Shown: piece after piece, positions 8,054 to 18,514 of the stretch
Numbering within the stretch: the stretch's first letter is position 1
Layout of the letters: every line of letters begins with the position of its first letter
Assembly (NCBI RefSeq): GCF_007290395.2
Contig: NZ_CP041656.2
Span: 7,101,501-7,165,500, forward strand
Origin: Bradyrhizobium cosmicum
GTDB lineage: Bacteria; Pseudomonadota; Alphaproteobacteria; Rhizobiales; Xanthobacteraceae
Direction of reading: 5' to 3'
Length of the DNA: 64,000 nucleotides
Translations under genes and position numbers: made by a program
The notes under the pieces: model-generated
What the model was told of the DNA's origin: nothing
The model's database searches: none
Seen by the model: the letters and a program-made list of their open reading frames with translations, nothing else

Positions 8054-9208
8054 GTGCACCAGGGACGTGTCGTTTACGGCGCGATCGAGGAGGTTGTGTT
8101 CGGCCATCCGGCGGCCGAAGCCATCGTCGCACAGATGGACCGACTGGGGACACGCCGCGCCTTCCTGATGGTCTCCGGCACGCTGAACCGGCAGACCAAC
8201 GAAATCGAGAAAATCAAACAGGCGCTTGGCGCGCGCTGCGCCGGGCTGTTCGACGCCATGCCGGCGCATACGCCGCGCGAGGCCGTGATCGCGGCCACCA
8301 ATGCGGCCCGCGAGGCAGGCGCCGATCTGATCGTCACTGTCGGCGGTGGCTCGATCACCGACGGCGCCAAGGCGGTGCAGCTTTGTCTTGCCAACGGCGT
8401 CGACGATGTCGACGGCATCGATCGCATCCGCGTGCACAAGGGCGTCGCACCCGAGATGATCGCGCCGACGGTGCGCCAGATCAGCGTGCCGACCACGATC
8501 GCCGGCGGCGAGTTCAGCTCCATCGCAGGCGTGACCGACCGCGCCACGCACGTCAAGCAGATGCTGCGGCACCCACTCGCGGTGCCGCGCGCGACCATCC
8601 TCGATCCCGCCGTCACCGTGCACACGCCGGAATGGCTGTTCCTGTCCACCGGCATCCGCGCCGTCGATCACTGCGTCGAGGCGATATGCTCGCGCGAGAC
8701 GCACCCTTATGCCGACGCGCAATCGGTGAAGGGTCTCGCCATGCTCGCCGACGCGCTGCCGCGGGTGAAGGCCAACCCTGCCGATCTCGACGCGCGGATG
8801 GACGCGCAGATCGGCACCTGGCTGTCGATGGGCGCGCTCGCCGCCGGCGTGCCGATGGGCGCGAGCCATGGCATCGGCTACGTGCTGGGGGCGGCCTTCG
8901 ACGTGCCGCACGGCTATACCTCCTGCATCATGCTGCCGGCGGTGATGCGCTGGAATGCGCGCGACAATGCCGAGCGCCAGATGATCGTCGCGGCCGCGAT
9001 GGGCTTTCCCGGCCACAATGCCGCCGACGTGCTCGACGCCTTCATCCGCTCGCTCGGCATGCCGCGCAGCCTCGCGGACGTGCGCGTCTCGCCGGAGCAT
9101 TTCGACGCCATCGCGGAAGCAGCGATGCGCACGAACTGGATCCCGCGCAACCCGCGCAAGATCGGCGGCCCGGACGAATTGCGCGAAATCCTGCTTCTGG
9201 CCGCATAA
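8054..9208 (+). CDS. Iron-containing alcohol dehydrogenase, maleylacetate reductase-like
   Basis: 384 residues from a GTG with GGGGAGGA 5-6 bases upstream. The N-terminal part contains the dinucleotide-binding G-G-G-S-x-x-D motif (IVTVGGGSITDGAK, about residue 95) common to the Fe-ADH/maleylacetate reductase family. Metal-site candidates are AVDHCVEA (about 200), GASHGIGYVLG (about 273) and VPHGYTSC (about 285). Such enzymes reduce maleylacetate or oxidise alcohols with NAD(P). The H-G-x-G-x-x-L-G-A-x-F-x-V-P-H-G form is closer to the general Fe-ADH branch than to MacA proper, so substrate specificity is open. It is followed after 19 bases by an acyl-CoA synthetase, suggesting joint work on an organic acid or alcohol. 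Confidence 0.85.
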   Translation: MHQGRVVYGAIEEVVFGHPAAEAIVAQMDRLGTRRAFLMVSGTLNRQTNEIEKIKQALGARCAGLFDAMPAHTPREAVIAATNAAREAGADLIVTVGGGSITDGAKAVQLCLANGVDDVDGIDRIRVHKGVAPEMIAPTVRQISVPTTIAGGEFSSIAGVTDRATHVKQMLRHPLAVPRATILDPAVTVHTPEWLFLSTGIRAVDHCVEAICSRETHPYADAQSVKGLAMLADALPRVKANPADLDARMDAQIGTWLSMGALAAGVPMGASHGIGYVLGAAFDVPHGYTSCIMLPAVMRWNARDNAERQMIVAAAMGFPGHNAADVLDAFIRSLGMPRSLADVRVSPEHFDAIAEAAMRTNWIPRNPRKIGGPDELREILLLAA

Positions 9209-9227
9209 GCCTAACGACGGAGGACTG

Positions 9228-10778
9228 ATGTACACAGGCACGCATGCCCGCTTACGCCCGCTGCAGCCCGCCTTCATCATGGCGGCGACCGGCGAGGCCG
9301 TCACCTATCGCGAGCTGGAAGCGCGCAGCAACAAGCTGGCGCATCTGTTCCGCAAGCACGGATTGAGGCGGCTCGACCACTACTCGATCTTCATGGAGAA
9401 CAATTCGCGCTATCTCGAAGCCTGCGGCGCGGGCGAGCGGTCCGGGCTGTACTATACCTGCATCAATTCGTTCCTCACTGCTGGGGAACTGGCCTATCTC
9501 CTGGCCAACAGCCAGTCCAGGATCCTGATCACGTCGGTGGCGAAGCTCGACATCGCGCGCGAGGCGATCGAGGCCTGCCCCGACGTCAAGCTCTGCATCG
9601 TCGCCGACGGCCCCGGCGAGAGCGACCGCATCGTCGGTCTTGCGGACGTCACCGCCGACCTGCCGAAGACGCCGATTGCGGACGAATGGCTCGGCACTGC
9701 CATGCTGTATTCGTCGGGCACGACAGGACGGCCGAAAGGCATCCTGCGGCCGCTGCCGGAGGAGCCGCCGAAGCACAATCTGCCGCTGTTCGATTTCCTG
9801 ACCAAGCTTTGGCACTACCGCGAGGGCATGATCTACCTGTCGCCGGCGCCGCTCTATCACTCGGCGCCGCAGGCCGCGGTGAATCTCACGATCCGCATGG
9901 GCGGCACCGTGATCATCATGGAGACTTTCGATCCCGAACGCTATCTCCAACTCGTCCAGCAATGGGGCATCACCCATACCCAGCTGGTGCCGACGATGTT
10001 CTCGCGCATGCTGAAGCTGCCGGAGGACGTGCGCAGGCGCTACGACCTCTCATCTCTGGAGATCGCGATCCATGCCGCGGCGCCCTGCCCGGCGCTGGTC
10101 AAGGACGACATCATCAAATGGTGGGGCCCGATCATCCACGAATATTACGGCGCCACCGAAGGCCTCGGCTTCACCGCCTGCAACAGCGAGGAATGGCTGA
10201 GCCATCGCGGCACCGTCGGCAAGGTGCTGCTGGGCGACCTGCACATTCTCGACGAAGACATGAAGCCGTGCCCGACCGGCACGCCCGGCCAGGTGTGGTT
10301 CAAGACGGGATCGCCGTTCGAATATTTCAACGATCCGGAGAAAACGAAGGAAGCGCGCTCGGTCGATGGCAGCATGAGCACGGTCGGCGACGTCGGCTAT
10401 GTCGACGAGGATCGCTTCCTCTACCTCACCGACCGCGCGACGTTCATGATCATCTCGGGCGGCGTGAACATCTATCCGCAGGAATGCGAGAATTTGCTGA
10501 TCACCCATCCGAAGGTCGCGGATGCCGCGGTGTTCGGCGTGCCCAATCCCGATCTCGGCGAAGAGGTGAAGGCGGTGGTGCAGCCGATGCCCGGCGTGGT
10601 GCCGGGGCCGACGCTCGCCGAAGAGCTGATCGCCTTCTGCGGCGCATCGCTGTCGCGACAGAAGGTGCCGCGCTCGGTCGATTTCGAGAAGGAGCTGCCA
10701 AGGCTGCCGACGGGGAAGCTGTACAAGCGACTGCTGCGCGACCGCTATTGGGGGAACAAGACGTCGCGGATCGTGTGA
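9228..10778 (+). CDS. Acyl-CoA synthetase (AMP-forming, ANL superfamily)
   Basis: 516 residues. The ATG at 9228 has GGAGGA 3-4 bases upstream. ANL signatures are present: phosphate-binding LYSSGTTGRPKGI near residue 160, the adenine-binding segment EYYGATEG near residue 305, VGYVDEDRFLYLTDR near 387, and the C-terminal lysine motif LPTGKLYKR near 500. It activates a carboxylic acid to its CoA thioester via an acyl-adenylate. It lies between a dehydrogenase and an ABC importer, so a substrate brought in by that importer is possible. Short alkyl, aromatic or fatty acids cannot be separated from sequence alone. Confidence 0.9.
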   Translation: MYTGTHARLRPLQPAFIMAATGEAVTYRELEARSNKLAHLFRKHGLRRLDHYSIFMENNSRYLEACGAGERSGLYYTCINSFLTAGELAYLLANSQSRILITSVAKLDIAREAIEACPDVKLCIVADGPGESDRIVGLADVTADLPKTPIADEWLGTAMLYSSGTTGRPKGILRPLPEEPPKHNLPLFDFLTKLWHYREGMIYLSPAPLYHSAPQAAVNLTIRMGGTVIIMETFDPERYLQLVQQWGITHTQLVPTMFSRMLKLPEDVRRRYDLSSLEIAIHAAAPCPALVKDDIIKWWGPIIHEYYGATEGLGFTACNSEEWLSHRGTVGKVLLGDLHILDEDMKPCPTGTPGQVWFKTGSPFEYFNDPEKTKEARSVDGSMSTVGDVGYVDEDRFLYLTDRATFMIISGGVNIYPQECENLLITHPKVADAAVFGVPNPDLGEEVKAVVQPMPGVVPGPTLAEELIAFCGASLSRQKVPRSVDFEKELPRLPTGKLYKRLLRDRYWGNKTSRIV

Positions 10779-10979
10779 AGGTATCTTCTGCTGCGCGCTA
10801 CATCTGCACCGGAATCACTCCTTCGCACCCGCACTCTCACATTGCGAGGGAAACGCTCTGCGGCCTTCCGTCATCCGAATTGTCGAGGCCACCGCTGGCC
10901 TTGCCGGTTGCTTCGCTGCGCGCGCGTCGCTATCGTCTGACAAACAGGTCGCAAAGGCCGTTGTCCAGGGAGGATGAGA

Positions 10980-12578
10980 ATGCGGAGCGTGTGGGCGCTC
11001 GCCGCAATAGCGGCGCTATCTGTGCTGACGGCCTCGACCACCACGCTCGCCGGCGAGCCCAAACAGGGCGGAATCCTGCGGATGTATCACCGCGACAGCC
11101 CCGGCAACGCCTCGATCCACGAAGGCGCGACCTACTCGCTCAATGTTCCCTTCATGCCCGTGTTCAACAACCTTGTCATCTACAAGCAGGACGAGGCGCA
11201 GAACAGGATGGACAACATCATTCCGGAGCTCGCGGAGAGCTGGGCCTGGGTCAACGACAACAAGACGCTGGCCTTCAAGCTGCGCCAGGGCGTGAAATGG
11301 CACGACGGCAAGCCGTTCACCGCGGCGGACGTCAAATGCACCTTCGACATGCTGATGGGCAAGGCGCCGCAGAAGTTCCGGCAGAACCCGCGCAAGTCCT
11401 GGTACGAACAGGTCAATGACATCTCGACCAACGGCGATCTCGAGGTTTCCTTCAATCTGAAGCGGCCGCAGCCGTCGCTCCTGGCGCTGCTCGCGTCGGG
11501 CTATACGCCGGTCTATCCCTGCCACGTCTCGCCCGGCGACATGCGCACGCATCCGATCGGCACGGGCCCATTCAAGTTCGTCGAGTTCAAGGCCAACGAA
11601 TCGATCAAGCTGACCCGCAATCCCGACTACTGGCGCAAGGGCAGACCCTATCTCGACGGCATCGAGTTCACCATTATTCCGAACCGCTCGACCGCGATCC
11701 TGGCCTTCGTCGCCGGCAAGTTCGACATGGCGTTCCCGACCGAAGTGAGCATTCCGCTGCTGAAGGACGTCAAGTCTCAGGCGCCGAACGCGGTCTGCGT
11801 GGTCGAGCCGAATAACGTCGCGACCAACATCATCGTCAATTCGTCGGCGCCGCCGTTCGACAATATCGACATCCGACGCGCCATGGCGCTATCGCTCGAC
11901 CGCAAGGCGTTCATCTCGATCATGTTCGAGGGCCAGGGCGATGTCGGTGGCACCATGCTGCCGCCGCCGAACGGGCTGTGGGGCATGCCGAAGGAGATGC
12001 TCGAGACCATTCCGGGCTATGGCCCCGACATCAATGCCAATCGCGACGAGGCCAGGAAGCTGATGCAGAAGGCCGGCTACGGGCCGGACAAGCATCTGGC
12101 CGTCAAGGTCTCGACCCGCAACATCCCAGTCTATCGCGACCCCGCGGTAATCCTGATCGACCAGCTCAAGAGCATCTATATCGACGGCGAGCTCGACGTG
12201 GTCGAGACCGCGAATTGGTTCCCAAAGATCGCGCGCAAGGACTACATGCTGGGGCTCAATCTGACCGGCAACGCCGTCGACGATCCCGACCAGTCCTTCT
12301 ACGAGAACTACTCCTGCGGCTCCGAGCGCAACTACACCAATTACTGCAACAAGGAGATCGAAAAGCTCTTCGACGTGCAGTCGCAGGAGACCGATGTCGC
12401 CAAGCGCAGGAAAATGGTGTGGGACATCGACAAGAAGCTGCAGGAGGACGTCGCGCGTCCCATCATCTTCCACGCACGCACCGGCAGCTGCTGGCAGCCC
12501 TATGTCAAGGGCGTGACGGTCATGTCGAACAGCTCCTACAATGGCTACCGGTACGAAGACGTCTGGATGGACAAGTAG
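10980..12578 (+). CDS. ABC transporter periplasmic substrate-binding protein, family 5 (DppA/OppA-like)
   Basis: 532 residues. Two in-frame ATGs exist (10974, 10980); GGGAGG at 10968-10973 abuts the first and is 6 bases from the second, so 10980 is preferred. A signal peptide runs to ASTTTLAGEPK. The mature protein has the SBP_bac_5 body, with LNVPFMPVFNNLVIYK, ELAESWAWVNDNKTLAFKLR and VKWHDGKPFTAADV. It heads a five-gene importer operon (substrate binding, two permeases, two ATPases). Family members bind peptides, nickel, opines or other organics. The preceding acid-activating genes make a non-peptide ligand plausible, but this is not proven. Confidence 0.92.
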   Translation: MRSVWALAAIAALSVLTASTTTLAGEPKQGGILRMYHRDSPGNASIHEGATYSLNVPFMPVFNNLVIYKQDEAQNRMDNIIPELAESWAWVNDNKTLAFKLRQGVKWHDGKPFTAADVKCTFDMLMGKAPQKFRQNPRKSWYEQVNDISTNGDLEVSFNLKRPQPSLLALLASGYTPVYPCHVSPGDMRTHPIGTGPFKFVEFKANESIKLTRNPDYWRKGRPYLDGIEFTIIPNRSTAILAFVAGKFDMAFPTEVSIPLLKDVKSQAPNAVCVVEPNNVATNIIVNSSAPPFDNIDIRRAMALSLDRKAFISIMFEGQGDVGGTMLPPPNGLWGMPKEMLETIPGYGPDINANRDEARKLMQKAGYGPDKHLAVKVSTRNIPVYRDPAVILIDQLKSIYIDGELDVVETANWFPKIARKDYMLGLNLTGNAVDDPDQSFYENYSCGSERNYTNYCNKEIEKLFDVQSQETDVAKRRKMVWDIDKKLQEDVARPIIFHARTGSCWQPYVKGVTVMSNSSYNGYRYEDVWMDK

Positions 12579-12608
12579 CGCGCCGACGTCCGGGCGGGAG
12601 GGCGCGGA

Positions 12609-13556
12609 ATGTTTGCCTATCTGGTGCGGCGCTTGTTCCTGATGCTCGTGACCCTGTTCGGGATCTCGGTCGTCATCTTCTTCCTGTTGCGCATCGTGCC
12701 CGGCAACATCGTCGATATCCTGTTCGCCGCGGCCGGCTATGTCGATCCCGCTGACAAGGCCAATCTTGAGAAGGAGCTCGGCATCGACCGGCCGCTTGTC
12801 GTGCAATATTGGCACTGGATTAGCGGTTTTCTGCGCGGCGACTTTGGCTACTCCTATGTCTCGGAGAAGCCGGCGCTTCAGGAGATCCTGCCGCGGATTC
12901 CGATCACGGCCCGGCTCGCCGGCCTCGCACTGCTGTTCTCGGCCTCGATCGGCATTCCGCTCGGCGTCATCAGCGCGGTCAAGCAGGGCACGCGGCTTGA
13001 TTACGCGCTGCGCGTGGTCAGCCTCAGCGGATTGTCCCTGCCCTCGTTCTGGCTCGGCCTGCTGATCCTCACCGCGTCAGTCGCGATGTTCAACCAGATG
13101 CCGATCTTCAATCCCAATCCCGCGACATGGCTCGAGGCGTTCGCGACCTACGCCGTGCCGGCCGCCGCCGTCGGCTTCCGCAGCGCCGCGCTGACGATGC
13201 GCATCACCCGCTCGTCCATGCTGGAGGTGCTGCGGCAGGACTATATCCGCACCGCGCGCGCCAAAGGCGCCTCCGACGCCGCGGTCAACTACAAGCATGC
13301 GCTGAAGAACGCGATCCTGCCCGTCATCACCGTGATCGGCATCGAGGCGGCGTTCCTGATCGGCGGTCTCATCGTGACGGAAACCGTGTTCAACATCCCC
13401 GGCGTCGCGCGCTTTCTGGTCGAGGCGATCCGCTGGCGCGATTATCCGATCGTACAGAACCTCGTGATGCTGATCGCGGTGGTGGTGGTGAGCGCAAATT
13501 TCATCGTCGACATGCTGTACGCGGTGTTCGATCCGCGCATCCGGTACACGGATTAG
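12609..13556 (+). CDS. ABC importer inner-membrane permease (DppB/OppB-like)
   Basis: 315 residues, six predicted transmembrane helices, GGGAGGG ribosome site. The N-terminus (MFAYLVRRLFLMLVTLFGISVVIFFLLR) and the cytoplasmic coupling loop DYIRTARAKGASDAAVNYKHALKNA are classic for this family. It forms the transport channel with the next gene product. The start is 30 bases after the binding-protein gene. Confidence 0.93.
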   Translation: MFAYLVRRLFLMLVTLFGISVVIFFLLRIVPGNIVDILFAAAGYVDPADKANLEKELGIDRPLVVQYWHWISGFLRGDFGYSYVSEKPALQEILPRIPITARLAGLALLFSASIGIPLGVISAVKQGTRLDYALRVVSLSGLSLPSFWLGLLILTASVAMFNQMPIFNPNPATWLEAFATYAVPAAAVGFRSAALTMRITRSSMLEVLRQDYIRTARAKGASDAAVNYKHALKNAILPVITVIGIEAAFLIGGLIVTETVFNIPGVARFLVEAIRWRDYPIVQNLVMLIAVVVVSANFIVDMLYAVFDPRIRYTD

Positions 13557-13565
13557 GAGAGGCGC

Positions 13566-14459
13566 TTGGCCGCGATCGACTATGACATTGAACTGAGACG
13601 CGCCGGCGCGTATGCGACCGGCGGTTGGCGGCGCGTGCTGTTTCTGGCGCAACGGCATGTGCTGGGCGCAGCCGGCCTCTTCATTATGACGCTGTTCGTG
13701 CTCACGGCGATCTTCGCGGACTTCATCGCGCGCTACGATCCGCTGACGATCGATTCGACCCGCGCGCTGATGCGCCCGAGCCTCGCACACTGGATGGGCA
13801 CGGATTCGTTCGGCCGCGACGTCTTCAGCCGCATCATCCACGGTGCGCGCATCTCGCTCGCGGTCGGCATCGGCTCGACCGCGCTTGGCGGCTCGATCGG
13901 CGTCATCGTCGGGCTGACATCCGGCTATCTCTCGGGCTGGGTCGACCTCGTGTTCCAGCGCGTCTCCGACGTCCTCCAGGCACTACCGCTGCTGGTGCTG
14001 GCCCTGATCATGACGGCGGCCCTCGGCCCGTCGCTGCCGAACGTCATCATCGCCATCGCCATTCCGTTGATCCCGACCGTGTCGCGCGTCGTCCGCGCCA
14101 ACACGCTGGCGCTGCGCGAACTGCCCTTTGTCGAAGCCGCCAAGTCGATCGGCATGAGCGAGGTGCGGATCGCGCTGCGCCATGTGCTGCCGAACACGCT
14201 GGCGCCGCTGATCGTGCTCGCCACCGCGCAGCTCGGCTCCACGATTCTCACCGAAGCCTCGTTGTCCTTTCTCGGCCTCGGCATTCCCGAGCCTTATCCA
14301 TCCTGGGGCCGCATGCTGTCGGAATCCGCCGCCGAATATGTCCGCACCGCACCGTGGCTGGTGATCTTCCCGGGCATCGCCATCAGCCTCGCCGTGTTCG
14401 GCGCCAACCTGTTCGGCGACGCCCTGCGCGACATCCTCGATCCCCGGCAGCGCGGCTGA
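13566..14459 (+). CDS. ABC importer inner-membrane permease (DppC/OppC-like)
   Basis: 297 residues from a TTG codon with AGGAG 7 bases upstream; no ATG suits the N-terminus, which already shows the amphipathic DppC-type lead. [24 protein letters not shown] and the EAA-loop [23 protein letters not shown] identify the family. The stop TGA overlaps the next ATG by one base (TGATG), so translation is coupled to the ATPase gene. Confidence 0.92.
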   Translation: MAAIDYDIELRRAGAYATGGWRRVLFLAQRHVLGAAGLFIMTLFVLTAIFADFIARYDPLTIDSTRALMRPSLAHWMGTDSFGRDVFSRIIHGARISLAVGIGSTALGGSIGVIVGLTSGYLSGWVDLVFQRVSDVLQALPLLVLALIMTAALGPSLPNVIIAIAIPLIPTVSRVVRANTLALRELPFVEAAKSIGMSEVRIALRHVLPNTLAPLIVLATAQLGSTILTEASLSFLGLGIPEPYPSWGRMLSESAAEYVRTAPWLVIFPGIAISLAVFGANLFGDALRDILDPRQRG

Positions 14460-15466
14460 TGGCGAACGAGTCCGATCTCGTGCTCGAGGTGAAGAACCTG
14501 AAGACGGTGTTCTTCACCAATTCGGGGCTGTTCAAGGCCGTTGACGACCTCTCCTTCACCGTTAGGCGAGGCGAGACGCTGGCGATCGTCGGAGAGTCCG
14601 GCTGCGGAAAGAGCGTCACCGCGCTGTCGCTGATGCGGCTGGTGCCCGATCCGCCCGGCCGCATCGTCGGCGGCTCCATCACGCTTGAAGGCACCGATCT
14701 GCTGGCGCTCGATGACGCGCAAATGCGCGCTGTCAGGGGCAACCGCATCTCAATGATCTTCCAGGAGCCGATGACCTCGCTCAATCCGGTGATGCGGATC
14801 GGCGACCAGATCGCCGAGGCGGTACGGCTGCATCGCGCGATGCCGGCCAGAGAGGCTCGTGACATCGCAGTCGAGATGCTGCGGCTGGTGCGCATCCCCG
14901 AGCCGGCGCGGCGCGCGCGGGAATATCCGCATCAACTCTCCGGCGGCATGCGCCAGCGCGCGATGATCGCGATGGCATTGACGTGCCGGCCCGCGCTGCT
15001 GATCGCGGACGAGCCGACCACCGCGCTGGACGTCACCATCCAGGCGCAGATCCTGGCGCTGATCCTCGATCTTCAGAAGGAGCTCGGCACCGGGCTCGTG
15101 CTGATCACGCATGATCTCGGCGTTGTCGCGCAGACCGCACAGCGCGTCATCGTGATGTATGCGGGCCGAAAGGTGGAGGAAGCCAGCGTCGAGGCACTGT
15201 TCGCCGCGCCAAAGCATCCCTACACGCGCGGGCTGATGGCCTCGATCCCGGCGGTGCCCGCCTCCGGCGTTCCCGCGCAGGCGCGGCTGAACGAGATTCC
15301 CGGCACCGTGCCGTCGCTGGCGCGACTGCCGCCGGGCTGCGCCTTCGCGCCGCGCTGCAAGCTCGCGATCAAGCGCTGCGAGGTCGAATATCCGCCGCTC
15401 GCAGATTGGGGCGGCGGCCATCTTGCCGCCTGCTGGCGCGCGGCTGACGTGGCGGAGGTGGCATGA
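14459..15466 (+). CDS. ABC importer ATP-binding protein (DppD/OppD-like)
   Basis: 335 residues. Walker A GESGCGKS near residue 45, signature LSGGMRQR near 160, Walker [10 protein letters not shown] near 182, H-loop ITHDLG near 214. The C-terminus carries the oligopeptide-transporter extension with the P-P-G-C-x-F-x-x-R-C pattern ([11 protein letters not shown]). It pairs with the next gene product to drive import. ATG overlaps the DppC stop by one base, and its own stop overlaps the next start by four. Confidence 0.93.
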   Translation: MANESDLVLEVKNLKTVFFTNSGLFKAVDDLSFTVRRGETLAIVGESGCGKSVTALSLMRLVPDPPGRIVGGSITLEGTDLLALDDAQMRAVRGNRISMIFQEPMTSLNPVMRIGDQIAEAVRLHRAMPAREARDIAVEMLRLVRIPEPARRAREYPHQLSGGMRQRAMIAMALTCRPALLIADEPTTALDVTIQAQILALILDLQKELGTGLVLITHDLGVVAQTAQRVIVMYAGRKVEEASVEALFAAPKHPYTRGLMASIPAVPASGVPAQARLNEIPGTVPSLARLPPGCAFAPRCKLAIKRCEVEYPPLADWGGGHLAACWRAADVAEVA

Positions 15467-16449
15467 CCGAGACCCTGCTCGAAGTCACCGACCTGACCAA
15501 GCACTATCCGGTGCGTGCCGGCGTCTTGCGCCGGCAAGTCGGCACCGTGCACGCGGTCGACGGCGTCTCTTTCTCGGTTGGCGTTGGCGAAACGTTGGGG
15601 CTGGTTGGCGAATCCGGCTGCGGCAAATCGACGGTGGCGCGCAGCGTGCTGCGACTGGTCGAGCCGACTTCGGGCCAGATTCGCCTCGACGGCGAGGACA
15701 TCACGCATCTGTCCAAGACCGCGCTGCGGCCGCATCGCCGTTCGATGCAGATCGTGTTCCAGGACCCGTTCGCCTCGCTCGATCCGCGCATGACCGCGGG
15801 CGACATCGTCGGCGAGCCGCTGGCCGTGCACGGGCTCGCAAGCGGCAAGGCGCTGGAAGCGCGTACCGCAGAACTGTTCGAGCAGGTCGGCTTGCGGCCC
15901 GACCAGATGCGCAACTTCCCGCATCAATTCTCGGGCGGCCAGCGCCAGCGCATCTGCATCGCACGGGCGCTCGCGCTCGGGCCGCGCCTGATCGTCTGCG
16001 ACGAGCCGGTGTCAGCGCTCGACGTCTCGATCCAGGCGCAGGTGATCAATCTGCTGATCGACCTGCAACGGCAGCACGGCTTCTCCTACCTCTTCATCGC
16101 GCACGACCTCGCCGTGGTCGCCCATATCAGCCACCGCGTGGCCGTGATGTATCTCGGCCGCATCGTCGAGATATCAGACAAGGACGAGCTGTTCCGCAAC
16201 CCTCGCCATCCCTACACGCAGGCCCTGCTCGCCTCGGTGCCGATCGCCAACCCGCTGGCGAAGAAGCTCGCGCCACTGGTCGACGGCGACGTGCCGAGCC
16301 CGGTCAATCCGCCGCCGGGTTGCGCGTTTCACACCCGCTGCCGGTTTGCGATGGAGCGGTGCAAGACCGAGCGTCCGGCGCTGGTGGACGCTGGCGCCGG
16401 ACATCAGGTGGCGTGTCTGTTGAATGAGGGGACGGGTCGGGGAGCGTAA
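15463..16449 (+). CDS. ABC importer ATP-binding protein (DppF/OppF-like)
   Basis: 328 residues with ATGA overlap to the preceding ATPase gene. Walker A GESGCGKS near residue 50, the typical DppF stretch [14 protein letters not shown] near 102, signature FSGGQRQR near 157, Walker [13 protein letters not shown] near 178, H-loop IAHDLA. The C-terminal extension carries [10 protein letters not shown]. It completes the importer: all five components are present and contiguous. Confidence 0.93.
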   Translation: MTETLLEVTDLTKHYPVRAGVLRRQVGTVHAVDGVSFSVGVGETLGLVGESGCGKSTVARSVLRLVEPTSGQIRLDGEDITHLSKTALRPHRRSMQIVFQDPFASLDPRMTAGDIVGEPLAVHGLASGKALEARTAELFEQVGLRPDQMRNFPHQFSGGQRQRICIARALALGPRLIVCDEPVSALDVSIQAQVINLLIDLQRQHGFSYLFIAHDLAVVAHISHRVAVMYLGRIVEISDKDELFRNPRHPYTQALLASVPIANPLAKKLAPLVDGDVPSPVNPPPGCAFHTRCRFAMERCKTERPALVDAGAGHQVACLLNEGTGRGA

Positions 16450-16454
16450 CTCTC

Positions 16455-16536
16455 GTGTTCCCGCAAAAGCGGGACCCAGAAGCATCCACTCATTCGGAAG
16501 CCACGGCCCCGGCTCGCTTCGCGCGTCCGGGACACA
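16455..16536. repeat. Intergenic palindromic repeat in a convergent gap
   Basis: It fills the 91-base gap between the converging DppF-like and carboxylase genes. Outer arms GTGTTCCCG and CCGGGACAC; a small hairpin TCCCGCAAAAGCGGGA lies at the left end and GGCTCGCTTCGCGCG at the right. The outer arms resemble those of the 1668-1799 element. It may act as a bidirectional roadblock or processing site; this is inferred from position only. Confidence 0.65.
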
Positions 16537-16540
16537 AAGA

Positions 16541-18514
16541 CTATGCCCCGATCTCCGCCACGATCCGCCCCGTCGTCACCTGCTCGCCCTCGGCGACGTC
16601 GATCGCGGCGATGACGCCCTCGATGCCGGCCTTATGGACATGTTCCATCTTCATCGCCTCCAGCGTCAGTACCGGCTGACCCGCGGTGACGCGGTCACCC
16701 GGCTTGACCAGAACAGCGACGACGCGGCCGTTCATGGCGGCGCGGACTTTTCCGTCGCCACCGTTGCTGGCGGCGGCCTTTGGCGCGGCGAGGGTGAGAT
16801 CGGTGACCGCGAGCGGGACGCCGCGGTGCTGGAGATAGAGCCGGTCGCCGTCGCGCAGGAACCTTGCGCTGTCCATCACGCCGTCGTGGCGGAAGCGAAT
16901 GGCGGCGGGATCGAGTTGGTCGATCTCGAATTTGTCCTGGCGTCCGTCTTTGGCGACGGCGTAGCTGCCGTCGCGCTCGCGCATGACCTCGAGCTCGTGC
17001 GTGTGGCCAGAGATCTCCACTTTCGCCGGCAACGGGAACGTTGCCGCAAGGCTCCGGCCGCTACGCCAAGGGGGAGCCTGCGGATTGGTCACGTACAGCA
17101 GAAGACCGGCGAGCGCTGCGCCGAATGCGCTGTTTGCCGGCGGCGCCAACAGCGCGTCGCGATGCGCGCCGATGAAGGCCGTAGTTGCCTCGCCCTTGGC
17201 GAAGCCGGGATGTCGCAGGCAGGACAGCAGGAACGCCTGATTGGTCGTCACGCCGAGAGCGACGAGTTGCTCCAGGCCGCCGATCAGTCGCCCCCGTGCC
17301 TCCTCACGGCTCGCGCCATGGCTGATCACCTTGGCGATCATGGAATCGTAGAACGGCGCGATCTCCGAACCCGATTGCAGCGCGTGCTCGACGCGGATGC
17401 TGTCCGGCACCTGCCAGTACGCCATCCGGCCGGACTGCGGCATGAAATCCTGCGCGGCATCCTCGGAGCAGAGCCGCACCTCGATGGCATGGCCGGAGAA
17501 GCGGATATCCTGCTGCTTCAGCGGCAGCGGCTCGCCGCGTGCGACGCGCAGCTGCAGCTCGACGAGATCGAGCCCGGTGATTGCCTCGGTGACGGGATGC
17601 TCGACCTGGAGACGCGTGTTCATCTCCATGAAGTAGAACTCGCCGCTCTCGTCGAGCAGAAACTCCAGCGTGCCGGCGCCTTCATAACGCAGTGCCTTCA
17701 CGGCGGCGACGGCGACCTCGCCCATCTTCGCGCGCAGCTCCGGCGTGACCGCGGGCGATGGCGCCTCCTCGATCAGCTTCTGATGCCGCCGCTGCACCGA
17801 GCAATCTCGCTCACCGAGATGGATGGCGTTGCCGTGGCTGTCGCCGAACACCTGGATCTCGATGTGGCGAGGATTCTGGATGGCGCGTTCGAGGATGACG
17901 GTGGGATCGCCGAACGCCGCCTTCGCCTCCGACCGTGCGCTGCGCAGCGCATCCGGGAAGGAGGCCGCATCGGTGACGAGCCGCATGCCGCGACCACCGC
18001 CACCGGCGACCGCCTTGATCATGACGGGGAAGCCGATCTTTTTGGCCTCCGCGAGCATGACCTCGTCGCCCTGGTCAGCGCCTTGATAGCCGGGCACGCA
18101 GGGCACGCCGGCCTTCTTCATGATCTCCTTGGCGCCGGCCTTGTTGCCCATCGCCAAAATCGCCTGCGGCGACGGGCCGATGAAAACCAGCCCGGCATCC
18201 TTGCAGGCCTGCGCAAAATCCTCGTTTTCGGCAAGGAAGCCGTAGCCGGGATGCACGGCATCCGCACCACTGGCTTTTGCCGCAGCAATGATGGCGGGGA
18301 TATTGAGATAGGATTGCGCGGGCAAGGCTTCGCCGATGCGCACGGCCTGGTCGGCCTGCTTGACGTGGAGCGCATCGCGATCGACGTCCGAATAGACCGC
18401 GACGACGCCGAGGCCGAGCCGCCGCGCACTGCGCATCACGCGCAATGCAATCTCGCCGCGATTGGCGATCAGGACCCTAGAGAACGGCCGGTGCTGCACT
18501 GATCCGTTCCTCAT
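16541..18514 (-). CDS. Acyl-CoA carboxylase, biotin carboxylase/biotin carrier subunit
   Basis: 657 residues. The start at 18514 (MRNGSVQHRPFSRVLIANRGEIA) overlaps the stop of the beta-subunit gene by 4 bases. The order is biotin carboxylase (IANRGEIA near 13; ATP-grasp GGGGRGM near 170; catalytic EMNTRLQVEH near 292), linker, then a biotinyl domain with EAMKMEH, whose Lys is near residue 622. It carboxylates biotin with bicarbonate and ATP and hands CO2 to the carboxyltransferase encoded upstream. The layout matches methylcrotonyl-, geranyl- and related CoA carboxylases. No enoyl-CoA hydratase or HMG-CoA lyase gene is adjacent, so the acyl-CoA substrate is uncertain. Confidence 0.92.
   Translation of the reverse strand: MRNGSVQHRPFSRVLIANRGEIALRVMRSARRLGLGVVAVYSDVDRDALHVKQADQAVRIGEALPAQSYLNIPAIIAAAKASGADAVHPGYGFLAENEDFAQACKDAGLVFIGPSPQAILAMGNKAGAKEIMKKAGVPCVPGYQGADQGDEVMLAEAKKIGFPVMIKAVAGGGGRGMRLVTDAASFPDALRSARSEAKAAFGDPTVILERAIQNPRHIEIQVFGDSHGNAIHLGERDCSVQRRHQKLIEEAPSPAVTPELRAKMGEVAVAAVKALRYEGAGTLEFLLDESGEFYFMEMNTRLQVEHPVTEAITGLDLVELQLRVARGEPLPLKQQDIRFSGHAIEVRLCSEDAAQDFMPQSGRMAYWQVPDSIRVEHALQSGSEIAPFYDSMIAKVISHGASREEARGRLIGGLEQLVALGVTTNQAFLLSCLRHPGFAKGEATTAFIGAHRDALLAPPANSAFGAALAGLLLYVTNPQAPPWRSGRSLAATFPLPAKVEISGHTHELEVMRERDGSYAVAKDGRQDKFEIDQLDPAAIRFRHDGVMDSARFLRDGDRLYLQHRGVPLAVTDLTLAAPKAAASNGGDGKVRAAMNGRVVAVLVKPGDRVTAGQPVLTLEAMKMEHVHKAGIEGVIAAIDVAEGEQVTTGRIVAEIGA

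Noticed and set aside
16424..18502. Long plus-strand open frame (692 codons) opposite the biotin carboxylase gene
   Set aside because: Same reason: no motifs, low-complexity composition, and a fully conserved carboxylase on the other strand.
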